Assembly: GCF_907164915.1 (NCBI RefSeq)
Contig: NW_025919260.1
Coordinates: forward strand, 1 to 64,000
DNA length: 64,000 bases
Source: Impatiens glandulifera
Taxonomy: Eukaryota > Streptophyta > Magnoliopsida > Ericales > Balsaminaceae
Reading direction: 5' to 3'
In this document: positions 11,590 to 22,511 of the stretch, in pieces
Position numbering within the stretch: the first letter of the stretch is position 1
Layout: the number at the start of each line of letters is the position of its first letter
Position numbers and translations under genes: made by a program
The notes under the pieces: model-generated
Databases searched by the model: none
Told to the model about the DNA's origin: nothing
What the model saw: the letters and a program-made list of their open reading frames with translations, nothing else

Positions 11590-13037
11590 AAAAAACGCGC
11601 ATCTTCTCTTCTTCTTTCCCGATTTCCTTTCCCTCTTCTCCTCTTCTCTCCGCTGCCTACTCCCCGACGACGAAGACGACGCCGAATTGAAGATGACCAC
11701 GCTTCTCTTCCTCCTTCACCCCCCGAAGACGCCGCTTGAAGAATCGCTCTGCCGCCGCGCCACTTGAAGAATCGGCCTGCCGCCGCGCCCGATTGGAATT
11801 CTGCCGCCGCCGACGATTGGAGAATCTCCCTGCCGCCGCGCCACCGCCAACCACATGCATCCAAGGTCAGTTTTATTTATATAGTTAGATTAAAGTTAAT
11901 TATTGTTTAAATTTAGGGTTTGATTTAGGTTAGTTGATATAATTTTAGGTTAGTTGATTTCTATAGTTTGATTTATATAATTTGTTAGATATGCTGATTA
12001 TTTTGTTTGATTTGAGTTTGATTTAGGTTAGTTTTAGGTTAGTTTTAGGTTAGTTTTATGTTTGATTTTGGTTTGATTTATGTTAGATTTTGGTTTGATT
12101 TAGGTTAGTTTAGGTTTTGATTAAGATATAATTTGTTGGATATGATGATTTTAGGTTTGATTTGAGTTTGGTTTGATGAATTTGATTTTAGGTTTGATTT
12201 GAGTTTGGTTTGATTTGAGTTTGGTTTGATTTGAGTTTGATTTTAGGTTTGATTTGAGTTTGGTATGAATGTATTTTATTTTAGGTTTGATTTGGATTTG
12301 GTATGAATGAATTAGATTTTAGGTTTGATTTGAGTTTGGTTTGGTTTGAGTTTGATTTAGGTTTGATTTTGATTTTAGGTTTGATTTAAGTTTGGTATGA
12401 ATGTATTTTATTTTAGGTTTGATTTGGATTTGGTATGAATGAATTAGATTTTAGGTTTGATTTGAGTTTGGTTTGATTTGAGTTTGATTTAGGTTTGATT
12501 TAGATTTTATATTAATTTTGATTAGTTTAAGTTCTTGTTATTAGGTTTGGATTAGGACCTTCATCTGCCCGCTGCCCGCCCGTCGATCTACATCCGCCGC
12601 TCTTCCTCGTTGCTCTTTTCTTGCAAAGTTAGTTTAGTTTTTGATTTATGTTAGATTTAGGTTAGATTTTGTCAGATTTATGTTAGATTTTCATGTTAGA
12701 TTTATGTTAGATTTATGTTAGATTTAATTTTGATTTATGTTAGGTTTGATTTATGTTATATTTTGTTAGATTTAGGTTTGTGAATGAATTGATTATTGTT
12801 TAATTAGGTTAGAGTCATGTATTGAATGAATTGATTTTTATTGTTTGTTTAGGTGGAATTTTAGTTAGAAAATGTTAGATTTATGTTGAATTTGGGTTGG
12901 AAAATGTTAGATTATGTTGAATTTTGTTTGAATAATGATAGATTAGGTAGCGAATATGTTAAAATTATTTAATCCTAATTAATTTAGACAAAGTTAAGTA
13001 AATAATAATGCGAGTTGTTTTCCATTTTATTAGATAG
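11590..13037 (+). other. Leader region of TNPD with exon-like GC-rich blocks and AT-rich introns
   Basis: Two GC-rich blocks, 11590-11866 (ending catccaag before gtcagt) and 12545-12630 (between an upstream attagg and gcaaag), stand out from AT-rich sequence full of imperfect 'gtttgatttaggtt' and 'gttagattt' units (11870-12540 and 12630-13030). This pattern fits untranslated leader exons and introns upstream of the transposase. The reverse-strand reading frames in 11467-11864 are Arg/Ala/Gly-rich shadows of the GC-rich block. No coding function is claimed. Confidence 0.5.
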
Positions 13038-16000
13038 ATGGATGTACCCGATAAAAGCTAGATGACCATACGTCGAGATCATCCAGATTACGAGGAAGGT
13101 GTCGACAAATTCCTCGAGTGTGTTGTTAGGAGTACATCCCGACAAATAGTGAACACGCCGTTTTTGGAAATAGACGAAGTGAAGACTCACCTCATCATTT
13201 ATGGAATAAATATTCATTATGAATACTTGTATTTTCATGAAGAAAAGAGACGTACTACTAAAGTGGTTAATGACGACGTCGATGAATATGTCGATGACTT
13301 CGATGATGATGATGATGACGATGATCAGTCGGAGGATGCCGTGCCGGAATTCAACGATGCGAGACCGGAGATGAATAATACAGTTAATGAAGAGGTCAAT
13401 GAAGAACGTTATATGCACAAATTTATCAACGATATGTTCTCCAACGTTAATGATGTCCCGAATAACCATGAAACCGTCGAAGATACGCATAGATTTTATA
13501 AATTGTTTGATGATTGCAAACGGCCATTGTATGAAGGTGCTCGAATAACGAAATCATCAGCACTACTGAAACTACTTCACATAAAAAATGTTTGTCAATG
13601 GACAAATTCTTCATTCGATATGTTGCTGCGTCTGCTTAAAGACTACATTTTACCGATTGACGCTCAATTGCCAAACTCATACTACGAAAGTAAAAAATTC
13701 ATTACTAATATCGGGCTTAAATATGACAAGATAGACGCATGTAAGAACAACTGTATACTATTTTAGAAGGACGACAAAAATGAAGATTCTTGTAGAGTTT
13801 GCGGTCTTTCACGATGAAAAGTCGATCAAACAAGTGGGGTAGTTCGAGAGAAGCAAATGGTAAATTCATTCCAAAAAAGGTGTTGAGATATTTCCCTTTA
13901 ATACCAAGACTGCAAAGACTATACATGTCCTCAAAAACGGCTCCAATGATGAGATGGCATAAAGAAGGAAGAGTTGATAGTGATACGTTGATACATCCCG
14001 TTGATTCCTTAACTTGGAAAACGTTTGATGAAAATTATAAAGATTTTGCGTCGGAATCTCGAAAAGTAAGATTGGGTTTATCAAGCGATGGGTTTCAACC
14101 ATTTGCAAATGGGAAAAAATCATACAGTGTTTGGCCGGTTATTCTCGTTCCTTATAATTTGTCACCCACTACTTGCATGGATTCTAGCAATTTTATTTTA
14201 TCTATTTTAATTCCGGGTCCAAAGAGTCCGGAAGATGCAATTGACATATTTCTCTAGCCATTGATCGACGAGTTGACTAAACTGTGGCAAACTGGTGTGA
14301 AAACGTTTGATGCACACACCTTGCAATACTTTAACATGCGAGCGGCGTTGTTGTGGACCTTTAACGACTTTCCTGCCTACGCGAATTTATCAGGCTGGAG
14401 TACGAAAGGTAAATTCGCCTGTCCTTGTTGTAACAACGATACGGTATCTCTTCGATTGGTTCATGGTTCCAAACAATGTTACATGGGTCATAGACGCTTC
14501 CTTCCACCAAAGCACAAATACAGAAGGGATAAAGTGTCGTTTGATGGTCGAACTGATTATAGAGAGCCCCCTAGATTGTTAACGGGGCAAGAAAGTTATG
14601 AGCAAGCACGAGACCTAGAAGACATAATTCTTAGTACGGATCTGAGCAAGAAAACCAAGATATATCATGAAACGCGGGGAGACAATTGGAACAAACTTAG
14701 CATTTTCTTCCGTTTGCCTTATTGGAAATCACTATTATTGAGACATAATTTGGATGTGATGAATATTGAGAAAAATATTTGTGATAGCGTGTTGGGAACA
14801 ATAATGAATGTGAAAGAGAAGACTAAGGATGGTCCTAAAGCCCGTAAAGACTTACAACTCTTAGGCATAAAATCATGGTTAGATCCTATAAATGATGAAG
14901 GAGTTGTTCATTATCAGAAGCGCCTTTCACTTTGACATCCGAAAATAAAAAACGTCTTTGTAAACTCTTGAAAGATCTCAAGTTGCCTGATGGTTTTTGC
15001 TCAAATATCGGCGCTTGTGTAAATTTGGAAGAGAAAAAGATTCCGGGATTAAAGAGTCATGATTGTCACATTTTGTTGGAATATCTTATTCCTTTAGCAA
15101 CCCGTGGATTATTTCCAGATAATGTGTATGATGCGTTAGTAAATTTGTCTCGGTTCTTTCGGTTGTTGTGCTTCAAAGAGTTGATTCAAGAGGACCTCAA
15201 ACAATTGTACATGGATATTACATTGACACTTTGCAAATTTGAAATGATTTTTCCGTCGTCAATCTTCGACATCATGATGCATCTCCCGGTTCACTTGTCA
15301 TTTGAGGCTTTGCTTGGGGGACCTGTTCAGTATCGATGGATGTATCCGTTTGATCATTACATGGGTACAATGAAGAGATATTTACGAAATAATAACCACC
15401 CTGAAGCCTCTATAAGCGAGATCTATCTTGTAAATGAGAGTATTAGTTTATGTGCCAGGTATATGGAGGAAGAAGAGCAAGAAAATGCACAAGCTGAAAT
15501 CTCGGGCATTTCAATATTTGCATCGTTGGAAGATCTATCTAACGGAAAAATATACAACTTAAATTATATCGATTGAGTGACAACTCATTCTTACATTTTG
15601 AAAAATTCCCCTGAAGCAGAACCTTTTTACATTTAAGATTCTATCTTGCTGTTACTAATTAGCATTAAAGAGTGTGCTATTTAATATTTGATCTATTTGC
15701 AGAGATTATATGCAGTATTGCAATAACAACGAGTCCCGTGGAGAAACATTTGCCGCCTATTTCAAGCATCGAGTGAGTATATTATAAACCATATATCCTA
15801 ACTTTTTTTTATTCATTTTAACAACTTCATTTCGGTTATATATATAGGTTGCCCAATTAGCAGAATTTAACGACATATCAAGAGACCTCAAGATCTTAGG
15901 AGAAGGTCCAAGTATGTACTCGTCTATGTATGTTTGGTGTAAAGTAAACGGATACAAATTCTGTACAGAAAAACACGACGAAGGTTTAACCACTCAAAAT

Positions 16001-16329
16001 AGTGGGGTGGTTGTTGAGGGGTACAACGCGTTTGAAACTATGTCATACTACGGAGTTTTAACAGATATAATCGAAGTACAATACTTTTCTCACAAACGAG
16101 TTATTTTATTCAAGTGTAAGTGGTTTGATACACACTCGGGGGAACTAGGAGTGAAAGTGGATAAATATGACTTCGTAAGTGTAAATGTAAACCGAATTTT
16201 GAAAACCCAAAGTCAAGACTCATATATTTGGCGAGTCAAGCAAAACAAGTATTCTACGCTCCTGATATGTCACCCCGACCCGGTTGGAAGATTGTGACAA
16301 AAATAAAACCGCGGTTTACAAACATATAG
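13038..16329 (+). pseudogene. tnpD: TNPD / TNP2-type CACTA transposase (broken)
   Basis: This is the En/Spm transposase that acts on element ends. The order matches the family: an N-terminal Transposase_assoc-like segment (RRDHPDYEEGV, 13062 on), an acidic stretch (13290-13330), a CxxCG-type segment near 13790, the Transposase_21 core (VLRYFPLIPRLQRLY through WSTKGKFACPCCN and HRRFLPPKHKYRR, 13880-14540), DUF4218 (14990-15470, GLFPDNVYDAL, MMHLPVHLSFEALLGG) and DUF4216 (15914-16329, SYYGVLTDIIEV, DKYDFVSVNVNR, SPRPGWKIVTK). Breaks are TAG at 13059, 13764 and 14255, a 1-base loss near 13816, a frameshift near 14932, TGA at 15574, and a frameshift near 16229. Introns with GT..AG ends are visible at 15773-15847 and upstream of 15713. 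It needs many repairs to function. Confidence 0.9.
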
Positions 16330-16433
16330 TTCAGATTAATTAATTAGGTAGATTTATGTCTTTTACTTTATATTCGTTCTTATTACTACTTTATTTCAAT
16401 TATTCGCACATTTATTAATGGTATGTATTAAGA

Positions 16434-18124
16434 ATGTCTGAAGGTCGTAAAGAAACTTGGAAGAGTATGAGGAAAACACCCAGCAAATTGTTAAAGCCAT
16501 ACCAGAACTTACTTGCCCAATCAGAGAACTTAAGGCTCCGAGGATCGTCTTCTAGAGACGAACCACCTATTGTTGTGGTCCCGATAGCTACTGCTCCCCC
16601 AACAGACGAGGATGTTGAGGCTACTGAGGCCGAAGACGAGGGTCTCGAGGATCCTAACGAGGAGGATGACGAGGAGGAGCACGGTTCCACTCCCGACCCA
16701 TCATCTACAGGTAACTTGTTTACAAATTAGTTATTGTTTGAATTGATTCACATATATAATAATGAATTTGATAATTTTGAAGAATCTTCAACCCGCAAGA
16801 GACGGGGGAAGAACAAGAATATTGCGCTGTCTAAGAGGGTAGCGGGGACAAGGATTCCTCTTACTTTTAGAGAGGTAGATGGAAGGCCATGCGGTGCTGA
16901 CGTGGGAAGAACACGGTGGTCTAGACATGTGGGGTCGATTATCCGGGACCCCGTAGCCGTCTCACACCGTCTTCTAAAGTGGAAGGCATTAAGTGCGGAC
17001 CAATTGGATTCACTTTGGACTGCTATCAAGGTAATAATTATTACTTAATTATACATTATTCATTAAATAATTATTTTTAACATTTGAATGTTTTTTTTTT
17101 CAGGATCCGTTCGAAGCTACTAATGGTTCTATTGATTCATTTCGAATGACCGAATTGGGACATGCCAAGCAGATATGGGATAGATGGCGGTCGGATTTGA
17201 ACAAGTCATATATCCGCGTCCACAAAGGAGACGAGGCGGCGGTACTAGTTAATCCTCCACCAGACTACGATCGAGATGATCGGTAGTTTGTGTGTCGCAA
17301 CCATTTCTTCACGGAAAAATTTAAGGTACGGTTTTATAATTCAAATAAAAGTTGATATCAATTAATCTAACTTCATTTTTTATTTCAAATACAGAAAAGC
17401 AGTCGTACAAATATAATTAACAGGAAGAAGCTAAAATTCCCACATCATACGGGAAGTAGACCGTTTGCACAAATTGAAGAAGAGTTGGTAAGTACATTAT
17501 TTGTAATAACTTAATCTAAAGATTGTTATTAATTATATAAATCATTTATTTCAACAGGCGATTGAAATGGGACGGACACCGTCTGTCATTGAAGTATTCA
17601 AGAGGACCCGTACCCCAAAACCGACAAAAGAAAACCCAACACCCGTCCCGGACAAACACGTGCAAGAGAAAATTGTAAGTGAATTGAATATGCCTAGTTT
17701 TTTATTATAGAAATGATACTTCATTTCAATTGTGCAGGTTGAGATGGAGGAGGTTCTTAGTAACGAACCTGGAATATCTGTTTTTGAATTGACGAAGAGG
17801 GTGTTCGGACAACAAAAACACGGGGGAGTGTTCGGAATGGGATCAGGCGTCCGGCCCACACACTTTCGTGAGGATCGTCGAAGTGGAAACAGTTCACAAC
17901 GAAACAATGAGTGATTTTATGAAGATAATAAAAGAATGGCGCTCAAGCTGGAGGAACTAGAGAAGGGGGATGAAGAAAGAATGCGCACAATTCAAGAAAT
18001 GCAAGCGGAAAAAGAAGAAATTGTGACAAGAATGGAGAGGGAGAAGTTAGAAATGAATGCAAGAATGGAGAGAATCGAATTGTTTATGAGGCAACAACCA
18101 CCACCTCCTCCCCCCACAAGCTAA
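16434..18124 (+). pseudogene. tnpA: TNPA-like CACTA regulatory/DNA-binding protein, six exons, two in-frame stops
   Basis: Exons at 16434-16710, 16783-17030, 17104-17325, 17395-17487, 17558-17674 and 17738-18124 all have GT..AG introns. Their lengths keep one reading frame, giving about 447 codons. The protein has a short basic head (RKTPSKLLKPYQNLLAQ), an acidic linker (EDEGLEDPNEEDDEEE), a basic tract (TRKRRGKNK), a Transposase_24-like region (DPFEATNGS, GRTPSVIEVFKRT, KHGGVFGMGSGVRPTHF) and a C-terminal coiled coil ending RQQPPPPPP. It is broken by TAG at 17284 (probably from CAG) and TGA at 17912. In En/Spm, TNPA binds subterminal motifs and bridges the ends. It starts about 105 bp after TNPD in the same orientation. 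Confidence 0.85.
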
Positions 18125-18349
18125 TTCTAGTACGTTTTCATTGGTTGTTTCGATTGAAAACATGTTTTCATTAGTAGTTGTTTCGATTTGAATTTATAAC
18201 AGATTGTTCGGATGATTAGTTTGGTTACGAATTTTGTAATGATAATGATCATTTAATGTATGTGTCATTTCTTTTATTATAGATATATTAGTTTGACTGA
18301 ACAAGTTTTGGCTGCGAGCAAAATAATTAGCATATTTTTAAAATTTTAC

Positions 18350-18990
18350 AGGAAAAAATCGAAAGTAATATTGAAATCTTTCGGTTTTTCTTCAAATGGA
18401 AAAACCGAGAGTTATATGAAAACTTTCGGATTTTCCATTAGAAGAAAACCGAGAGTTAATTAGATAACTCTCGGTTTTTCCCGTAGGAGTATAACCGAAA
18501 GTTTTTTAATTAACTATCAGTTTTTCCATTTGAAGAAAACTGAGAGTTAATTGGAAACCTTTCGGTTTTTCCATCAGGAGTAAAACCGAAAGTTTTCAAA
18601 TTAACTTTCAGTTTTACAATTGAAGAAAACCGAGAGTTCATTAGAAAACTCTCGGTTTTACACCTTCGGGAAAAACCGAGAGTTTTCTAATTAACTCTCA
18701 GTTTTCCATTTAAAGAAAACCGAGAGTTAATTGGAAAACCTTCGGTTTTTTCCTTAGGAGTAAAACCGAGAGTTATTTGTAAAACTTTCGGTTTTTCTCT
18801 CTGTGGAAAAACCGAAAGTTTTTCAATTAACTTTCGGTTTTACTCTAGGGTATCTAAACCGAAAACTCTACAATATCTCTCGGTAAACGCCCAATTGTTT
18901 TTAACGAAAGAGTCAATACCGAGGGATGGCGAGAGTTACCAAAAATTTCGGTAATGTGTCTATACCGAAGTTATAGGGTCATAACCAAGA
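18350..18990. repeat. Right-end subterminal repeats (CCGAGAG type)
   Basis: About ten palindromic units of the form aaaccgagagtt, a short A/T loop and aactctcggttt are spaced about 60 bp apart, mixed with CCGAAAG forms. They lie within 700 bp of the right terminus. The motif is a variant of, not identical to, the CCGAAGG form of the left arm. Confidence 0.88.
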
Positions 18991-19030
18991 GTTTTTACTC
19001 TTGTTTTTTACCCCTTTTTCACCAGTGCCA

Positions 19031-19753
19031 AGGCCGGATGTTGAGCAGATCATTGGCAAGCATCTGTTATAGCCCGATTGGATGACATGGAAAGACATCA
19101 ACTATCCTTGTAAGGCTCTCATTGTTAGGGATTGGCAGGGATAAGACAAGAGTTGAGGCACGAATTGGGAGAAATAAAACCCATGATCAGCAAGACACTC
19201 ACTACTATTGAAGTCGTATCATCACAACTTGTCGAGATGATCAAATCCCAAAGTGATGTCTATGCTGAGATATTAAGGGAGTATTAAGAGGATTCCCGTT
19301 GTATTCAAAAGGAAAAAATGAAAAATCTAAGGTCGCTGAAAAAGATGATGAATAGATTGCTCGGCGTATTCAAGAGGAGATTAATGCAGATGATATAGCC
19401 ATACCAGCATCTACTGCGAAAAAGACCAAAGTTGCTAAACGAAAGAAAAATACAAAACCTACGGCAGCGGAAGATGACATACTAGAGGATGATGCGTCGT
19501 TGCACCAATATAAAGTTGCAAACTCTCAGCTTCAACTGGAAATACCCCAATCGGAGATCCCACACAGTGCTCGGTCAAATCGAAGGATACGTCGAGGTAA
19601 CGAATCTGCAGTTGAAAATGATCCCACTCCATCAAAGGGAAGGGGGTGTGTGGAAATTCCATAGGAGATTCGCCCGGTACTTTCATTCGAGGGCTAAGGA
19701 TAAATATGGAAAAGAGGGATGATGAAGCTGCAAAGAAAAGTGGGAGACACTAA
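19031..19753 (+). pseudogene. Env-like ORF, copy 2, of copia S1: 3' part beyond the CACTA
   Basis: The sequence resumes immediately after the CCA duplication with ggccggatgttgagcagatc, which parallels ggtggatgttagacaaatc in the S2 copy at 35038. It runs, with stops and shifts, through a segment reading HSARSNRRIRR and PTPSKGRG (19560-19650), matching HSSRSTRRLHR and PAPSRGRG of S2. It ends at gggagacac-taa (19751-19753), equivalent to the S2 stop at 35637-35639. The region is basic and low in conserved structure. Confidence 0.6.
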
Positions 19754-19917
19754 AACTTTCTCTTTTTTTCATGCTTTCGTTACGATCAGTACTTTCTTGT
19801 TGAAAACATCTGGTTTGCTTTACTAACATTACTTCTCATTATACTTATTAAATAGGGATGCTTCATGATAGTTATGATTTTAAAATTTCTAGTTTTGATA
19901 CTTTTAGGTTAAAAATA
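19754..19917 (+). other. 3' untranslated spacer of S1
   Basis: T-rich non-coding sequence between the env-like stop and the first polypurine tract copy. It resembles 35640-35829 of S2 (both contain a 'gatacttttaggttaaa'/'gatagttttaggttaaa' block). Confidence 0.5.
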
Positions 19918-20215
19918 TCAAAAAGGGAGAAATTACTAAAGAACAAATCACTGATTTAGAAAACTTAATTGGTTTTGAATATTTACTCTAAATAATAAAA
20001 AATGTAGAAATTGTTAGATTTAAATAAATAAATAAATAAAATAGTATAAATGACCAACGATTATAAAATTACATGGTTTTGAATATTTATTCTAAATAAT
20101 CAAAAAGGGAGAAATTGTTAGATTTAAATAAATAAATAAATTAGTATAAATGGCCAACGATTATAAAATTACAAGGTTTTGAATATTTTTTCTAAATAAT
20201 CAAAAAGGGAGAAAT
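19918..20215 (+). repeat. Reiterated polypurine tract / LTR-start units of S1
   Basis: Four copies of an aaaaagggagaaatt-type purine run occur at 19918-19934, 19997-20013 (aaaaaatgtagaaattg), 20101-20115 and 20201-20215. The last three are followed by TGTTAGAT or a close form. The units from 20007 to 20216 are near-identical tandem repeats of about 100 bp (ccaacgattataaaattac). The last one abuts LTR B. In LTR retrotransposons, the polypurine tract next to the 3' LTR primes plus-strand DNA. Confidence 0.8.
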
Positions 20216-21781
20216 TGTTAGATAAAATAAATAATTAATTATTAGGATTAATTAACTATTAATAAAGTACTTAACCAAGTTAATTTTGTGCAAGATAAAA
20301 AAACCAGGAAATAAAGTACTATTCGGTTTTCCTTTAAAGACGGATGAAAAAAATCAGCAAACACTTCTAAAGAAGCGGAACCGGTAATCCATCTGGTAGT
20401 CCAACCGGTAATCCAACCGGTGGTCCGACCGGTAGTCTAACCTGTAGTTTGATCGGTAGCATCTTCGATTTTATAAAAAGCACAACCGGTAGTCTGATCG
20501 GTACCATCTTTGGTTTTATAAAAAGCATAACTAGTAGTCTTATCGGTAGCATATTCAGTTTTATATAAAGTGCAACCGGTAGAATGTTCAGTTATCTGAT
20601 CAGTACTATAAATGAAACGGAAACGGTAGTATCCTTACTTCGGTATTATCATATGCAGAATCAGTAGTCCCTCTATATCGGTTATATGTTCGGTAGAATC
20701 TATCTATCGATAGTATGCTCGATTTTATTTCAAGAAGCGGAACCGGTAATATGTTAAAACGGTTCTATACAAGGCACATCCGGAAGTTTCCACATCAGTG
20801 CTATGCAAAACACATTTGATAATTGCAGAAAGCAGTTTTCACGCGTCCAGACTAATTCATTGTCATTTTGGTCCATGTCTGATGAAGACCTCTTGGGAAC
20901 AAATGTCCACTAATATAATCTAAATTACCATTTTGATGCAAGTCTGATGAAGTCTACTAGGAGCAGTTGTCTGCATATTTGTTCCAGACAATCAAATCAT
21001 TAAAAGATAAAATTGTATGCTGATTTGCTCCTCGAAAATTATTAATCCAATTAAAGCCATGTTGACTTATTATCAGAGTACAAACAAAATCAAATGATAT
21101 CCCATCTGCTGTACTATCTTCAACTCCAACCAACCATGATCAAGAAAGGTGTACTATCAAGCAAATATATCCGTTGAAGAAATAAATATATCCGCTGGTA
21201 TATTTGCCTACTTAAGAAGACAAATCATATGTTTCAGCACCTTTCTCACGTTCATAATCTTATATACGGCTTTTATCTCTTGCTATAAAATCGCTGAAGC
21301 TTTCAAAACAGTGTGTGTTAGAAACTCAAGTGTATTACAATATCATCTGTTTTGTGTGAGTGGTGAGTATTGTAATTTGACAAAAAAAAATTCTGTTCAA
21401 CAAACTGAGCTTATTAAAAGGTCGAAATTGGGCAGTTAATAAGTCTCGGTCGTTCGACTCAGCCAGTGTGCGTTGTAAACTGATTGAATATTCTAGTGAA
21501 TATCCTTCTTAAAGGTTTGAGAAGAAGGGGTGACGTATGAGTTTTGTCTCCGAACATCCATAAATTGTGTGTTGTGTCTTCTTACTACTTTCTAAACCAT
21601 GTATTCGTTGCTTCAAGTAGAAACAAACACTTCCGCACTTAAACTCGGTTCAAGAGATTTTGACAACTTGCAAAGAATAAAGACCGATATTAAACTCTAA
21701 CATGGTTATTATCAATCGGCGTGTGTGTAAGCATTTACCTTTGTGAGACCCCAGTCTCCTTTGGCGATCTTGATCCTAACA
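20216..21781 (+). repeat. SIRE-like copia LTR B
   Basis: It starts TGTTAGATAAAA directly after a polypurine tract and ends gatcctaACA. The U3 (20380-20770) is packed with aaccggtagtc/gatcggtag units, many containing the palindrome ACCGGT. A putative promoter is near 21204-21220 (tttgcctacttaagaag, same position as catataag/ctacataag in related LTRs). The shared block is at 21494-21563 (tatccttct, gaagaaggggtgacgta, ctccgaacatccataaa). It serves as 3' LTR of S1. It also abuts the interior of S2 with no primer-binding site between. Confidence 0.8.
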
Positions 21782-21789
21782 CAGAGAGA

Positions 21790-22511
21790 TGTCAAGCCTA
21801 ATTTAAGTAGATTCATTAAGACTAACACTAGGTGATTCATCAAGATAACACAAGTATGGATCCCCAAAGGATTGATCAACCGCAGACACAATTAAATGTG
21901 GGTACCAAAAAGGTGTAAATAATTTTATTTTGCAGGTTAAAAAAGTCAGATGCTTGGAAGATTCGGAATGGTACTTGGATAGTGGATGTTCAAGAAACAT
22001 GACCGGATATAACAAGCTTCTAACCAACATTGTGAAAGAATATGGATCTAGAATCACTTTTGGTGACAACTCCAAGGGTAAGACCGTGGGAAATGGTGTC
22101 CATGATAACCTAACCATAAAGAACGTTCTATTTGTTGAAAATCTGTGTTATAACTTGCTTAGTATAAATCAAATGTGTCATATAGGATATATTGTTGAGT
22201 TTCACAAACAAGCATGCTTAGTAAAGGATCAACAGGTAAGTACCTTGTTGATAGGGCATAAGATATGTAACGTTTATAAGGTTACCTGGAAAAACAAGAC
22301 ATTTAATCCTATTTGCATGATAACTAAGAATGATCAAAACTGGTTTTTGCATAAGAGACTTAATCATCTAAACTTTAAAACCATTAACTCTATATGTTCT
22401 AAGGAACTAGTTGAAGGCATTCCTAAATTGAAATTTTCTAAAGATAAGATTTGTTCTACTTTCCATAGCAACAAGATCAAATCAACTTTTAAAAGTAAAG
22501 GTAATATTTAA
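21790..22511 (+). pseudogene. Copia S2: gag end, protease and pre-integrase domain
   Basis: A short gag remnant reads WIPKGLIN and is followed by TAA (21893-21895) just before a WVPK-like motif. The aspartic protease starts near 21960 with WYLDSGCSRNMTG (active-site D-S-G) and continues to LCYNLLSINQMC. The GAG_pre-integrase domain follows (WFLHKRLNHLNFKTINSIC, 22332-22390). The parallel region of element E at 62336-62880 has the same order. The rest of gag and the primer-binding site are absent. Confidence 0.82.

Larger units (their letters stand above)
8214..19027 (+). mobile_element. CACTA (En/Spm-type) DNA transposon, 10.8 kb
   Basis: The left terminus is CACTAGTAAAAAA and the right terminus is ...TTTTTCACCAGTG, whose complement is CACTGGTGAAAAA: terminal inverted repeats with the family's CACTA-type start. 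Both ends are flanked by CCA (8211-8213 and 19028-19030), the 3-bp target duplication typical of this superfamily. Inside are long subterminal palindromic repeat fields on both sides, a TNPD/TNP2 transposase pseudogene, a TNPA-like gene and a small extra TNPA-like gene. The host site is the second env-like ORF of copia S1. Stops and frameshifts in TNPD mean it could move only with a helper. Confidence 0.93.

Noticed and set aside
11467..11864. Minus-strand ORFs with Arg/Ala/Gly-rich protein
   Set aside because: They are opposite-strand readings of a GC-rich leader block of the CACTA TNPD gene; three overlapping frames are open at once, as low-complexity GC-rich DNA often gives.
12984..13490. 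168-codon minus-strand ORF
   Set aside because: It is the antisense shadow of the TNPD N-terminal exon, whose plus strand has clear transposase motifs.
14932..16329. Host genes encoding DUF4218 and DUF4216 proteins
   Set aside because: These domains are part of the CACTA TNPD protein, lie within precise CACTA termini and are broken by stops and shifts.
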